Shown: positions 26,639-36,361 of the stretch, piece by piece
Numbering within the stretch: position 1 is the first letter of the stretch
How the letters are laid out: every line of letters starts with the position of its first letter
DNA from: Spirobacillus cienkowskii
GTDB taxonomy: Bacteria > Bdellovibrionota_B > Oligoflexia > Silvanigrellales > Silvanigrellaceae
Reading direction: 5' to 3'
DNA length: 50,290 nt
Assembly: GCA_003339605.1 (NCBI GenBank)
Contig: QOVW01000003.1
Span: forward strand, 1 to 50,290
The notes under the pieces: model-generated
What the model saw: the letters and a program-made list of their open reading frames with translations, nothing else
Told to the model about the DNA's origin: nothing
Database searches by the model: none
Made by a program: the position numbers and the translations under genes

Positions 26639-26670
26639 TAAAAAAACCTCCTTTAGGCTTAGAGGAGGTT
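26639..26670 (-). terminator. Intrinsic-terminator-like hairpin containing the ligA ribosome binding site
   Basis: On the minus strand AACCTCCT (26663-26670) pairs with AGGAGGTT (26645-26652). Three more inner pairs, one of them G-U, leave a four-base loop. A run of seven T follows. The 3' arm carries AGGAGG, the only ribosome binding site for ligA, whose ATG begins at 26638. The element can therefore end transcription from the RodZ-like gene and also hide the ligA start. Confidence 0.65.
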
Positions 26671-26702
26671 ATAACAAGGTCATTTATAATTCTGCAAGTG
26701 AG

Positions 26703-28088
26703 TTAATCAACATATGGCTTAGCATTAAGGATTATTTTTCTTTTTCTACCAGGATACCCCAAAGACCCATGATTAATGCCTTCATAAACTAAACTAACCT
26801 TCGAAGCATCAGAAATTACGATTTCTGCTTTATCTTTAAAAGGAACATCTAATACTCCAGAATCCCGAGTGCCTGAGTAAACCTGCTTGCCATCAGCCTC
26901 AACCGTAATTGTAACTTTAGAAGAAATATTTAATTTCGCGATTCTTTCTACCTCTAAAGTATTTGAGAGTTTTTGAGAGGGAGATAGTGTTGTTGTTTTT
27001 GTTTGAGAAGCAGTGTCTTTTAATTTTTCAGTGCTTCCTGCAGATTTTTTATCTTTTGAATTGTATTCGCTAATTTGTGAATTTGTCAGAGATTCTGACT
27101 CTCCAATATTTGTTTCTATCTGTTTAGCGGTCAAATTAGTAACTTTAATTTGACCAGAATTTCTTGAAAATAAAAATAAACTTACAAAAATAAAAATCAT
27201 CATGAATCCCATGACTCCAATAATTTGAAGTGGGTTCAAGTCAATTTTAAGTTTTTTCTTTTCTCTCATAACTTCAGAATGATTATTTTTATTTAAACTC
27301 ATATTTAAATCTTTTTTAAATTGAATCTTTGGCTCTATAATTTCTGTTTGATTTACAACATTTTTTTCAACATCTTCTATTGATTCCTGTGGATAAGTAA
27401 ATTTTTTAATTGGTTCTGCAGTGGGTAATGTTCTTTTTGCCGCAACTGTTTCTTTAGTTTTAGCTTCTACATTTAACTTAGTATCAGGAGCTTTTTCTTC
27501 AACTTCTAAGCCCAATACTTCATAAATATTTGGAGTTACAATAGGACTTGATGCGTTTGTCACGTTATTTTGTGAATATAGAGGTTTTGAGTAAATTTTT
27601 GTATTACGAGCCTGAGCAAAACTTGGTTCATCGCTTGTGGATGAATGATACTCAGGGTGTTCAGATTGAGCATTTTTTTGATATTCTTTTCTAGAAATAG
27701 AACGAATCACTTCTGCAGACTCTTCTGCTGCTGGGTGATATTTAGATTTTTTTGATGACGCTTCCATTAAACTTTCTGATTGTTTTTCAACCATTATTGT
27801 TTGCAAATGATGAAACGCTTCAAACTCAGGAATAGAAACTCCAAGTTCCCTCGCATACAACCGAATTAAGCCACGCCCATTTAAGCCAGGTGGCAAAACA
27901 TCCCAATCTCCAATTTCAATTGCATCAATATAACGATCTCTAATTTTAACACGAGCAGAAACCTGAGAGGGTGATAATTTTTTGAGTTCACGAGCGTGAC
28001 GCAAACGGCTACCAACGAGAGCGGCCGTTTCATAAGTAACGCCAAGTGCATTTTTATCGTTCTGGTATGCTTCTTGGGTCAATTTCAT
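26703..28088 (-). CDS. rodZ: RodZ-like protein with N-terminal helix-turn-helix and C-terminal DUF4115-type domain
   Basis: A 461-residue bitopic membrane protein. The N-terminal Xre-type helix-turn-helix (about 25-95) reads LRHARELKKLSPSQVSARVKIRDRYIDAIE. A long polar linker leads to one membrane span at about 288-309, and the C-terminal beta domain (about 385-458) contains VTVEADG-like and YPGRKRKIILN strands. This is the architecture of RodZ, which links MreB to the peptidoglycan elongation machinery. The linkers are Ser/Lys/Glu-rich and poorly conserved. It lies between ftsK (28 bases away) and ligA (64 bases). Confidence 0.8.
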   Translation of the reverse strand: MKLTQEAYQNDKNALGVTYETAALVGSRLRHARELKKLSPSQVSARVKIRDRYIDAIEIGDWDVLPPGLNGRGLIRLYARELGVSIPEFEAFHHLQTIMVEKQSESLMEASSKKSKYHPAAEESAEVIRSISRKEYQKNAQSEHPEYHSSTSDEPSFAQARNTKIYSKPLYSQNNVTNASSPIVTPNIYEVLGLEVEEKAPDTKLNVEAKTKETVAAKRTLPTAEPIKKFTYPQESIEDVEKNVVNQTEIIEPKIQFKKDLNMSLNKNNHSEVMREKKKLKIDLNPLQIIGVMGFMMIFIFVSLFLFSRNSGQIKVTNLTAKQIETNIGESESLTNSQISEYNSKDKKSAGSTEKLKDTASQTKTTTLSPSQKLSNTLEVERIAKLNISSKVTITVEADGKQVYSGTRDSGVLDVPFKDKAEIVISDASKVSLVYEGINHGSLGYPGRKRKIILNAKPYVD

Positions 28089-28116
28089 AATAAACGGATC
28101 CTTTTGTTGAAGAACC

Positions 28117-30468
28117 TTAAAATCGTTTTAAAACAGGTCTCGGTTTACCAGAAGATTCTGCCTGCCCAACAATTCCTTCCAAAATCATTCTATCCATAAG
28201 ACGAGCGGCTCTATTGTAACCTATTCGGAACTCTCTCTGAATACTTGATGTGCTCACGTTTCCAATTTCTTTAGCAAACTCTACAGCTCTATCATAAAGT
28301 GTGTTTTCATCGATCGTCTCATTATCATTAGATAATGAAAGTGTAATACTTTCAGTAGATTTGTCATTTTTTTGTCTAAGATCCAAAGATGCTCGTTCAA
28401 TTTCTTGAATTATATGAGTTTCATACGTTTGAGGATAAAGGGTTTTTAGCTCTTTTACTGTTGCTGCAATTTCTTTGTCTGTCACAAAAGCGCATTGCGC
28501 ACGGATCACTTTATTAACTCCAGGCTGTAAAAATAACATGTCACCTTTACCTAAAAGTCGTTCAGCTCCTATGGTTTCTATGACCGTACGGCTATCATGG
28601 CGAGAAGCAACCTGAAAACTTAAGCGACAAGGCAAATTTGCTTTAATCACTCCAGTTAAAACATCAACACTTGGGCGTTGGGTTGCAAGAATAAGATGAA
28701 TCCCAGCCGCTCTCGCTTTTTGTGCAAGCCGTTGAATACTATCTTCTACATCTTTTGGTGAAGTCATCATCAGATCGCTCAATTCGTCTACAACAACAAC
28801 AATATGTGGTAAAATATCGACCTTTTGTAAGTTCTGATCAGTTTGCTGAAATTCACCATTTAAAATGGCATTATTAAACGCCATAATATTTCTCACCTGG
28901 TAATTTTTCATCAATCGATATCTGCGTTCCATTTCCTCAATCGCCCATTTTAATGCTCCTGCCGCCTTATCTGGCTCGGTGACAACAGGCATGAGAAGGT
29001 GGCCTATTCCATCGTATACCGATAATTCAAGCATTTTAGGGTCAACAAGCAATAAACGAAGCTGCCTTGGCGTTTTACTGACCATTAAACTTATCAACAT
29101 TGCATTAATACAAACACTCTTACCCGCTCCTGTCGCACCAGCAACAAGCAAATGAGGCATTGCCGCCAAATCAGAAATGAGCGGAGATCCTTCTATATTT
29201 TTTCCTAATGCAACAGGTAAAGACATGTTTTTACCTAAAAAAACTTCTGATTCCATAATTTCTCGTAACGAGACTGTTTCTCGATTGTGCGCAGGAAGCT
29301 CAATACCTAAAGAACTTTTACCAGGTTGGAGCCCAATCAAAACACTTTGCGCCTTGAGCGCGAGCGAAAGATCATCTTGCAAGGAAAGAACTTTATTTAC
29401 TTTTACCCCTGATGCCGGTTCAAATTCATGCAAATTGATAACCGGGCCATTTAAACTTCTTGTTACAAATCCTTTAACGCCAAAAGTTGCAAATTTTTCT
29501 TCTATTAATTTAGCTTCCTCTTTAAGTTTTAGTTGTTCTAATTCCATGTTTTTCTTAGAATTTAAATTTTTGTGATACTCTAAACAAGACAGGAGTTTAT
29601 CAAAATCTGTTTGGCTAACATAAGATTCAGTTTGATTTATATTATTATTTAAATTTAAAATTTTTTTTTCGCCCAAGATACTTGCAACAAAATTTTCTGA
29701 TTCTTCAAATATATTTTGATCTTTTTTTTGGCTAATTTTATGTGATGTCAGATCGTGAGTTTTTTTTAATGCACTCTCTGCATTGTGCTGTGCTATTTCC
29801 TTTTCTATGCCTTGATCAGAAATTGCGCCTGCCATTTTTTTAGCAAATTTAAAAGGTATTAATGATAATAAATATGCGCCAGAAGTAATTGGTCTTATTC
29901 CTAAAGCAAGCGTTAAACTTGCAATCATCCCAAAAGAAAGTGAGATAAATGCCCCTGTCTTTCCCACAAAAGAAACAAAAAACTGGGCAATTGAATGACC
30001 AATCACACCGCCTGTGTATATGTAAATGCCTCTAAAATGAAACTCTGTGGTAACAAGTGAAAGCAAACCTAAATAACAAATAATCAACTGAGGATACCCA
30101 AAAAGACGAAGTGCGAAGCGACTTTTTTGTTTTGGTCTTTTAAATGTATTTAATAATTGAATCATAAACACCATTGTAAAAACAATTGAACCTAAACCAA
30201 AAATTTGAAAACCCCAATCCGCAACAGACGCTCCAAATAAACCAAAAGTATTAGTTACTTGAGCATGATTTTGAGATGCTACAGAACTAATATTAAATGA
30301 GCTTGGATCTGCTGGATTATATGTAATCACCGACACAAAAACACAAAACACTATTGCTAGAAGTATTACATGAACATATTCTTTAACATACTCTAAATCA
30401 TCTGGCTCATTTTTTTGAAATGTGTCACTTAAAGGTGCTTTATTTTGTAATTCTGTGGATGATGCCAT
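28117..30468 (-). CDS. ftsK: DNA translocase FtsK/SpoIIIE
   Basis: A 783-residue septal DNA pump that clears chromosome termini and activates XerCD recombination. Four or five membrane segments lie in the first ~205 residues, followed by a charged linker. The motor has Walker A GATGAGKS (444-451), Walker B VVVVDELSDLMM, the KARAAGIHLILATQRPS block, and the C-terminal winged-helix gamma domain (last ~65 residues, SSIQREFRIGYNRAARLMD) that reads KOPS sites. Length matches the short-linker form. GGAG precedes the ATG at 30468; it heads the ftsK-rodZ-ligA run and is divergent from the EI24-like gene. Confidence 0.95.
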   Translation of the reverse strand: MASSTELQNKAPLSDTFQKNEPDDLEYVKEYVHVILLAIVFCVFVSVITYNPADPSSFNISSVASQNHAQVTNTFGLFGASVADWGFQIFGLGSIVFTMVFMIQLLNTFKRPKQKSRFALRLFGYPQLIICYLGLLSLVTTEFHFRGIYIYTGGVIGHSIAQFFVSFVGKTGAFISLSFGMIASLTLALGIRPITSGAYLLSLIPFKFAKKMAGAISDQGIEKEIAQHNAESALKKTHDLTSHKISQKKDQNIFEESENFVASILGEKKILNLNNNINQTESYVSQTDFDKLLSCLEYHKNLNSKKNMELEQLKLKEEAKLIEEKFATFGVKGFVTRSLNGPVINLHEFEPASGVKVNKVLSLQDDLSLALKAQSVLIGLQPGKSSLGIELPAHNRETVSLREIMESEVFLGKNMSLPVALGKNIEGSPLISDLAAMPHLLVAGATGAGKSVCINAMLISLMVSKTPRQLRLLLVDPKMLELSVYDGIGHLLMPVVTEPDKAAGALKWAIEEMERRYRLMKNYQVRNIMAFNNAILNGEFQQTDQNLQKVDILPHIVVVVDELSDLMMTSPKDVEDSIQRLAQKARAAGIHLILATQRPSVDVLTGVIKANLPCRLSFQVASRHDSRTVIETIGAERLLGKGDMLFLQPGVNKVIRAQCAFVTDKEIAATVKELKTLYPQTYETHIIQEIERASLDLRQKNDKSTESITLSLSNDNETIDENTLYDRAVEFAKEIGNVSTSSIQREFRIGYNRAARLMDRMILEGIVGQAESSGKPRPVLKRF

Positions 30469-30516
30469 TAAAAGTCTCCATAAGTCACTTACATCTATGG
30501 TTTGGAAAGAGGTAAC

Positions 30517-31245
30517 ATGTTAAACTCACCGTTGCATCAAATAATTTTAGGGTTCAAATCCCCACTGCATTCTCTCAAATTTTTCCGGCGTAATAAAGCT
30601 ATGTTGATTTTAGGCATTACGCCCCACTTTGTAAACATGATTATTTATTTTTGGATCCTACGAAATATCGTTATCGGAAAATGGCTCGTCCCCTTATTTA
30701 ACTCTCTTGCCGTAAAATGGGATGGAACTTTTTTAGCACCAATGTTTCAACCTTTCTTAATTGAAATTGTCATGTGGTTTTTAGGAATCATTTTTTATAG
30801 TATCTTTGGCACAAGCTTTGTGAATGCTGTTGCGAGTCCAATATACGATATTATAGCACAAAATTGCTTTGAAAAAACAGCCTTAAAAAAAATACCAAAA
30901 CAAACTCTTATGGATTTTATTGATAGTATACTTTCAGAAATAACTAAGGCAATTATAGTTTTTTGTATTTTTATTATTACTTTTTTTGTGCATATTTTTG
31001 CTCCAATTGTGATTTTAGCAGGAGCATGGTATCTCGGTTGGAACCACATTGATAGAACGCTTCTTCTTTTAAACTTACCTCTTAAAAAAAGAATATCTTT
31101 TGGAATCAATAATTTTTGGACTTGTGTTGGTCTTGGCATCTGGAGCTATATTCCAATAATAGGTACAGTCTTTTCTTTTTCGATGGCTGCAGCAGGCGCA
31201 ATTATTGTTGCAAATATTTCGACTTCGTCAACCCCAGTTGAGTAA
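30517..31245 (+). CDS. EI24/CysZ-like integral membrane protein
   Basis: A 242-residue polytopic membrane protein with four or more hydrophobic segments and the EI24-domain layout: an N-terminal GFKSPLHSLKFF, a membrane pair, FVNAVASPIYDIIAQ, and a C-terminal NNFWTCVGLGIWSYIPIIGTVFSFSMAAAGA. CysZ members take up sulfate, but many bacterial EI24-domain proteins have unknown cargo, so no transport role is assigned. GAGG lies just before the ATG at 30517; an in-frame TTG at 30502 is less likely. The stop is 15 bases from the convergent DUF1003-like gene. Confidence 0.75.
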   Translation: MLNSPLHQIILGFKSPLHSLKFFRRNKAMLILGITPHFVNMIIYFWILRNIVIGKWLVPLFNSLAVKWDGTFLAPMFQPFLIEIVMWFLGIIFYSIFGTSFVNAVASPIYDIIAQNCFEKTALKKIPKQTLMDFIDSILSEITKAIIVFCIFIITFFVHIFAPIVILAGAWYLGWNHIDRTLLLLNLPLKKRISFGINNFWTCVGLGIWSYIPIIGTVFSFSMAAAGAIIVANISTSSTPVE

Positions 31246-31260
31246 AAACAACAAAACAGC

Positions 31261-31815
31261 TTAAGCAGTTATATTTTCGTTATTTTCATTTTGTCTTAAA
31301 TTAAGTTGCTCTCTATTTTTTGTATTTGTTGTTAAAAATTCTTTATTACTTTCTACCGTCGGCAACACATTTTTAATACTTTCTTTATGTGTTTTTCTTT
31401 TGTGTTTTAGGCTTCTAGTAAATTTGCTAATTTTTTTTAGTTCTTGCAAATACACATCATTATTTTCTTTTAATTGTTTTTCTAGATTTTCAATTTTTTT
31501 ATAAATTTTCTTTTCCAATTCAAAGTCTTGTTCAAGTATACTTTTTCTATATTCTGTAGATTTTCTGCTATATAAAAGCAAAATAGGGGCTTGAATGGCT
31601 CCTAGCAATGCCAACACAGTTCTCAATCCATTAAAAGGGTAGGGATCAAACACTAGAGCGTTAAGTGGCATAAATGCATTCCACAGAACACAACCCCCAA
31701 TTAATGAAATAAAAAAACAAAGACCCCACCACGAAGTGGAAAATTCATAAAAACGAGATCCAGATTTATCTCTAATTTTTCGAAATGAATCTATTTTTTC
31801 TTTTGTGAGTCTCAT
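31261..31815 (-). CDS. DUF1003-like membrane protein
   Basis: A 184-residue protein with two membrane helices (about 27-47 and 62-80). Between and after them is the DUF1003 pattern FDPYPFNGLRTVLALLGAIQAPILLLYSRKS, followed by an acidic/basic coiled-coil segment (DFELEKKIYKKIENLEKQLKE) and an Asn-rich tail. DUF1003 proteins are conserved but uncharacterised. AAGGA precedes the ATG at 31815. Confidence 0.8.
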   Translation of the reverse strand: MRLTKEKIDSFRKIRDKSGSRFYEFSTSWWGLCFFISLIGGCVLWNAFMPLNALVFDPYPFNGLRTVLALLGAIQAPILLLYSRKSTEYRKSILEQDFELEKKIYKKIENLEKQLKENNDVYLQELKKISKFTRSLKHKRKTHKESIKNVLPTVESNKEFLTTNTKNREQLNLRQNENNENITA

Positions 31816-32122
31816 AAAAATCCTTGGAGATTGACTGAAATACTACAGGCGTTTGAAAGAGCATCTTACACCGTACACCTTCGACAAGAATTTGTAAATA
31901 TTTTGTGACAAATATGTGACAATGAGGTTTATTATTTAGCAAAACCTTATTTCAACCTACTTTAATCACTATAAATATTTAATTTAAATCACTTAAAAAT
32001 TCTTTTTCAAACAAAATAGACTTTCTCAACGTGATGAACTTTGTTACAAACAACTCAGAATAAATTATTCCATAATTCTAAAAATTTGGGATAATCTTAA
32101 CTTCCATTTTTTGAGGAAATCC
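31816..32122. promoter_or_regulatory. Divergent promoter region upstream of leuS with TGTGACAA repeats
   Basis: No gene in these 307 bases. TGTGACAA occurs twice, at 31904-31911 and 31915-31922, 11 bases (one helical turn) apart, which suggests a regulator binding site. GATAAT at 32090-32095 is a possible -10 element for leuS but lacks a clear -35. There is no T-box or leader peptide that I can see. Confidence 0.35.
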
Positions 32123-34573
32123 ATGTCTTATCAGCACAAGCAAATTGAACCACATTGGCAAAAATGCTGGAAAAACAGCAGCCTATTTAAAACTCTCGAT
32201 CACTCCTCTAAACCTAAATACTATGCTTTAGACATGTTTCCTTACCCGAGTTCATCGGGGCTTCATGTTGGACACCCTATGGGGTACACAGCCACAGACA
32301 TCGTTGCTCGTTTTTACCGCATGAAAGGCTACAACGTTCTCCACCCTATGGGCTGGGATGCGTTTGGACTTCCCGCAGAACAACATGCAATTGATACTGG
32401 TGAACACCCATCAAAGGTAACTTACAACTCAATTGAAAACTTTAAAAAACAATTACAAAGCCTTGGTTTTTCTTACGATTGGGAAAGAGAAATTGCCACC
32501 TGCGATCCAAAATATTATCATTGGACTCAATGGATATTTTCTTTGCTTTATAAAAAAGGTTTGGCGTACGAGGCAGAAGTCTTTGTAAATTGGTGCCCAG
32601 CGCTTAAAACTGTGCTTGCCAACGAAGAAGTTGTTGAAGGCAAAAGCGAAAGAGGGGGGCATCCTGTTTATCGCGTCCCCATGAAACAATGGATGCTAAA
32701 AATCACATCATACGCAGATCGTTTGCTCGATGATTTACATAAACTTGATTGGCCTGAATCCACCAAAGAAATTCAGCGCAATTGGATCAAAAAATCGACG
32801 GGTGCAAAAATTAAATTTGCCGTTCAACATTTTAATGAAGAAAAAATTGAAGTCTTTACAACCCGCCCAGACACATTGTTTGGCGCAACCTATTTGGTTT
32901 TGGCGCCAGAGCATCCACTTGTTCTTAAAATCACTAGCGCAGAGCAACTTTCAGTTGTAAAAGATTATCAAAAAGTTACTTCGCAAAAAAGCGACCTCGA
33001 TCGCACAGAGCTGAATAAAGAAAAATCAGGTATTTTTACTGGTGCTTTTGCAGTGCATCCTTTAACAGGAAATCCTATACAAATTTGGATTAGCGACTAT
33101 GTTTTAACAGGCTATGGAACAGGTGCAATTATGGCTGTTCCTGCGCATGATCAAAGAGACCATGAATTTGCTAAAAAATTTAATTTAAATATCATTCAAG
33201 TTATCTCTTCGCCTAACAGGAATATTGATATCAATAATCAAGCTTATACTGATGATGGCACAATTATAAATTCGCAATTTTTAAACGGTCTTGACGTTGA
33301 GCAAGGCAAAGAAAAAATGATAGAATATCTTGCTCAAAATAATCTTGGTGAAAAAAATACCACATATAAACTTAGAGATTGGGTTTTTAGTCGTCAAAGA
33401 TATTGGGGCGAGCCAATTCCTATTTTAAAAGATTCTTCTGGAAATGTAGTGAGAAGTCTAGAGGAGCATGAGTTACCTTTAACTCTGCCAGAAGTTACAA
33501 GCTACGAACCGACAGGAGATGGCCAAAGCCCACTCGCAGCAATTACAAGTTGGGTGCAAAGAAAAAATGCGCAGGGCGAAATAGAATTTGTCGAAACAAA
33601 TACAATGCCTGGCACAGCAGCAAGCAGTTGGTATTTTTTACGTTATATTGACCCCTGCAACTCAAAATGCCTTGCAGATTATGAAAAACTCAAATACTGG
33701 ATGCCAGTAGATCTTTACATTGGCGGACAAGAACATGCTGTTAGCCATTTGTTGTATGCGCGCTTTTGGACAAAAGTTTTATATGATGCAGGCATATGTC
33801 CAGTTGATGAACCATTTCAAAAACTTGTACACCAAGGCATGATTTGCAAAGATGGCGCAAAAATGTCTAAATCTAAAGGCAACGGAATTAACCCTGACGA
33901 TGTTGTAGAACAATATGGAGCCGATGCATTGCGTGTTTACGAAATGTTTATGGGGCCTTTAACCCAAACCAAAGAATGGGATGACAGCAATCTTGCAGGA
34001 GTGCATCGCTTTTTAAGCAGAATTACGCGTTTCTTTCTTTCTGATGACGGCAAGAGTCAACTTAACAACGAACCTGCTTCACAACAAGATTTAAAAATTC
34101 TTCATAAAACTATTAAAAAAGTAACAGAAGACATAGAAAACCTAAGTTTCAATACTTCGGTTGCACAGATGATGATATTTTTAAACTCAATTGCAGAAAC
34201 ACAATGTAAAAATAAAGAAGTACTGGGTCAGTTTTTAAAAATTTTATCACCCTTTGCACCTCACCTTGCAGAAGAACTTTGGTACAAATGCATTGTTGAA
34301 GAAAAAATATCTCCAGAAAGTAAGGATTATCCTTTTGTATCCACAAGTGAGTGGCCTAGCTTTAATCCTGAGCTTACTCAAGATAACGAAATCAAAATTG
34401 GTGTGCAGGTAAATGGCAAACACAGAGGAGAAATTTGTTTAGCCGTTAACGCTTCTCAAGAAGAAGCTGTTGCAACTGCAATGCAAAATGCCAATGTGCG
34501 TTCTTTACTCGAAGGCAAACCTATTAAAAAAACCATTTATGTTGCTAATAGAATATTAAATTTTGTAATTTAA
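32123..34573 (+). CDS. leuS: Leucyl-tRNA synthetase
   Basis: An 816-residue class I synthetase that charges tRNA-Leu. The HIGH motif appears as HVGH near residue 48 within FPYPSSSGLHVGHPMGYT, followed by HPMGWDAFGLPAEQHAI. The CP1 editing domain has the TTRPDTLFGATYLVLAPEHP block and the GTGAIMAVPAHDQRD site. KMSKS is at about 580-584 and the C-terminal VNGKHRG region is present. All domains are intact. GAGGA lies before the ATG at 32123; an in-frame TTG at 32111 overlaps it and is rejected. The stop codon lies inside a strong hairpin. Confidence 0.97.
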   Translation: MSYQHKQIEPHWQKCWKNSSLFKTLDHSSKPKYYALDMFPYPSSSGLHVGHPMGYTATDIVARFYRMKGYNVLHPMGWDAFGLPAEQHAIDTGEHPSKVTYNSIENFKKQLQSLGFSYDWEREIATCDPKYYHWTQWIFSLLYKKGLAYEAEVFVNWCPALKTVLANEEVVEGKSERGGHPVYRVPMKQWMLKITSYADRLLDDLHKLDWPESTKEIQRNWIKKSTGAKIKFAVQHFNEEKIEVFTTRPDTLFGATYLVLAPEHPLVLKITSAEQLSVVKDYQKVTSQKSDLDRTELNKEKSGIFTGAFAVHPLTGNPIQIWISDYVLTGYGTGAIMAVPAHDQRDHEFAKKFNLNIIQVISSPNRNIDINNQAYTDDGTIINSQFLNGLDVEQGKEKMIEYLAQNNLGEKNTTYKLRDWVFSRQRYWGEPIPILKDSSGNVVRSLEEHELPLTLPEVTSYEPTGDGQSPLAAITSWVQRKNAQGEIEFVETNTMPGTAASSWYFLRYIDPCNSKCLADYEKLKYWMPVDLYIGGQEHAVSHLLYARFWTKVLYDAGICPVDEPFQKLVHQGMICKDGAKMSKSKGNGINPDDVVEQYGADALRVYEMFMGPLTQTKEWDDSNLAGVHRFLSRITRFFLSDDGKSQLNNEPASQQDLKILHKTIKKVTEDIENLSFNTSVAQMMIFLNSIAETQCKNKEVLGQFLKILSPFAPHLAEELWYKCIVEEKISPESKDYPFVSTSEWPSFNPELTQDNEIKIGVQVNGKHRGEICLAVNASQEEAVATAMQNANVRSLLEGKPIKKTIYVANRILNFVI

Positions 34574-34582
34574 TATTCTATT
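34547..34582. terminator. Bidirectional intrinsic terminator between leuS and the Cof-type gene
   Basis: A perfect 16-bp inverted repeat (34547-34562 with 34567-34582) with loop TTGT, followed on the plus strand by ATTTAGTTATTTTTTT. It spans the leuS stop codon (34571-34573) and lies between convergent genes. Confidence 0.8.
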
Positions 34583-34588
34583 ATTTAG

Positions 34589-35401
34589 TTATTTTTTTAA
34601 AAAATGGTTTTCTAAAAATCTTGCGACACCATCTTCATCATTACTTAAAGTAACATGTTTAGCAGCCATTTTTGCACGCTCAGAAGCATTTGACATAGCA
34701 ATACCAAAACCACAATTTTTTAGCATGAGCTCGTCATTGTCTCCATCGCCAAATGCCATAATATTATCTACAGAGATATTTTTTAATTTGGCATATTCAA
34801 AAACACCAGAATACTTAGTTACATTTTCTGCATTTATTTCAAGATAATCTGGTTTTGAAAGAACAGCATTTAATTTAATTTTACTATCTTTTATAAATTT
34901 TATGATATTTTGAATACAATCTGGATTTGCGACGATCATAATTTTTTCTGCACTTTCAATATTAAAGGCTTCTTTTCCTACAATATCTGGAGAAAAACCT
35001 ATAGTTTTAATTTCAGTTTGTGCACTCTCAGTATAAAAAGGAATTAGCCATTTAAATTCAGAATAAATATGAACCGTAACTTCTTCTTTAGGATTAGATT
35101 TTGTATAATGACTAATTGTTTCCCAGGTATCTGCAATAATATTTTTAGGAATTGATTTTTTATATAAAATTTCTCCAGAAAAATTTGCAATCAATGCTCC
35201 ATTGGAGGCTATTATAAACTGGTCTTCCATGCCACCAATATCTTTTGCTATTTGTAATACAGATCGAACAGGTCTAGCACTCGCTAGCACAACTTTAATT
35301 CCTATTTTAGAAATATCATTTAAAATTCTTTTAGAATAATCAGATACTAAATTTTTACTATTTAATAACGTACCATCTAAATCCAGAGCAACAGCTTTCA
35401 T
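34589..35401 (-). CDS. Cof-type HAD-IIB phosphatase
   Basis: A 270-residue HAD hydrolase with motif I ALDLDGTLLNSKN at the N-terminus, motif II in VVLASARP, a HAD-IIB cap, and motif IV GDGDNDELML followed by FGIAMSNASERAK. This is the Cof/YidA/YbiV type, which dephosphorylates small phosphosugars or cofactors; the substrate is not predictable. AAAGGAT precedes the ATG at 35401. The gene upstream, a Nudix protein, is 13 bases away, so the two form an operon. Confidence 0.92.
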   Translation of the reverse strand: MKAVALDLDGTLLNSKNLVSDYSKRILNDISKIGIKVVLASARPVRSVLQIAKDIGGMEDQFIIASNGALIANFSGEILYKKSIPKNIIADTWETISHYTKSNPKEEVTVHIYSEFKWLIPFYTESAQTEIKTIGFSPDIVGKEAFNIESAEKIMIVANPDCIQNIIKFIKDSKIKLNAVLSKPDYLEINAENVTKYSGVFEYAKLKNISVDNIMAFGDGDNDELMLKNCGFGIAMSNASERAKMAAKHVTLSNDEDGVARFLENHFLKK

Positions 35402-35414
35402 TTAATATCATCCT

Positions 35415-36062
35415 TTAAAAATTAATTAATGTTTTAATTTTTTGTAATTGCCTAGAAATACTTACTTCTTTTGTATAATAATGTATTTCAGAAAATGAGA
35501 TCCACTTTAAGTCAATTGATTCGTCACTTATTGTAACATGACTCTGTTCATCAGCTGTCAAAAGATAGCAGACATCATAATGAAAATGACTAGGCTCATT
35601 TTTTCTAGCTGGTATAAAATGAATATCAATATCAAAAGGGATAGGGTGTATTTTATTTAATGTTGCATCAGAATAAAATTTTGGAAAATTAAATAAATCT
35701 AAGTAATAAAAATTTTCTAAACCCGATTCTTCTTTTGCTTCTTTAATTGCGACATTATGAACCAAAAAATCACCATCACAATGCCCTCCCAATTGCAACC
35801 ACTTTTTTAGTTTTGCATGATAAGTAAACAAAACTTTATTTATTTTTGAATTAATAATAAAAGCTGATCCTGTTAGATGGCCTTTTAAACATGTTCTATC
35901 AAAACAATTAGGATTCTTTTTTATAAAACTATCAAACTCTTTAATATTATTTAAATTTTCAAATTCATAATTTTTAAATAATCCATTTACAATCTGAGTT
36001 TCATAATTATAAAGCGAAGATAAAATAAATTTTCTATTTCCATATTGTTCATAATCTAACAT
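35415..36062 (-). CDS. Nudix hydrolase family protein
   Basis: A 215-residue protein with a Nudix box GGHCDGDFLVHNVAIKEAKEESGL. The core KEAKEESG keeps the metal-binding glutamates, while the first Glu of the textbook box is replaced by Phe, as in the GGHxDGD subgroup. It follows a ~45-residue N-terminal helical part. The substrate is unknown. It is followed 13 bases later by the Cof-type phosphatase, suggesting linked nucleotide or sugar-phosphate clean-up. Confidence 0.82.
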   Translation of the reverse strand: MLDYEQYGNRKFILSSLYNYETQIVNGLFKNYEFENLNNIKEFDSFIKKNPNCFDRTCLKGHLTGSAFIINSKINKVLFTYHAKLKKWLQLGGHCDGDFLVHNVAIKEAKEESGLENFYYLDLFNFPKFYSDATLNKIHPIPFDIDIHFIPARKNEPSHFHYDVCYLLTADEQSHVTISDESIDLKWISFSEIHYYTKEVSISRQLQKIKTLINF

Positions 36063-36361
36063 GTTCTATACCAACATCTTTTTAATCTTAAATAAAAGTT
36101 TAAAATATTAAAACCAAAAAAGGTTTATAAAAATTCAGTTCAATTAGTATCACAACATTCAATATAATTGCAAATATTCTCAATAAAATACAAAAAGCCA
36201 AAAACAGCTCTCAATCATTAAAATTTAAAAATTTTACCCGAAATTACCAGAACAAAAGATAAATTTCTATTCATATTACAAAAAAATAAAAAATCTCTTC
36301 ACATTAGGCTAAAATAGAGGTTAAATATTTCGTGGTATATCAAAATTATGGAGCACATTAT
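36063..36361. other. Divergent intergenic region, nothing else identified
   Basis: About 300 AT-rich bases between the Nudix and pepQ genes. It must hold promoters for both. AAAATTTAAAAATTTT (about 36219-36234) is palindromic, but I see no clear promoter pair, RNA or small gene. Confidence 0.3.
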
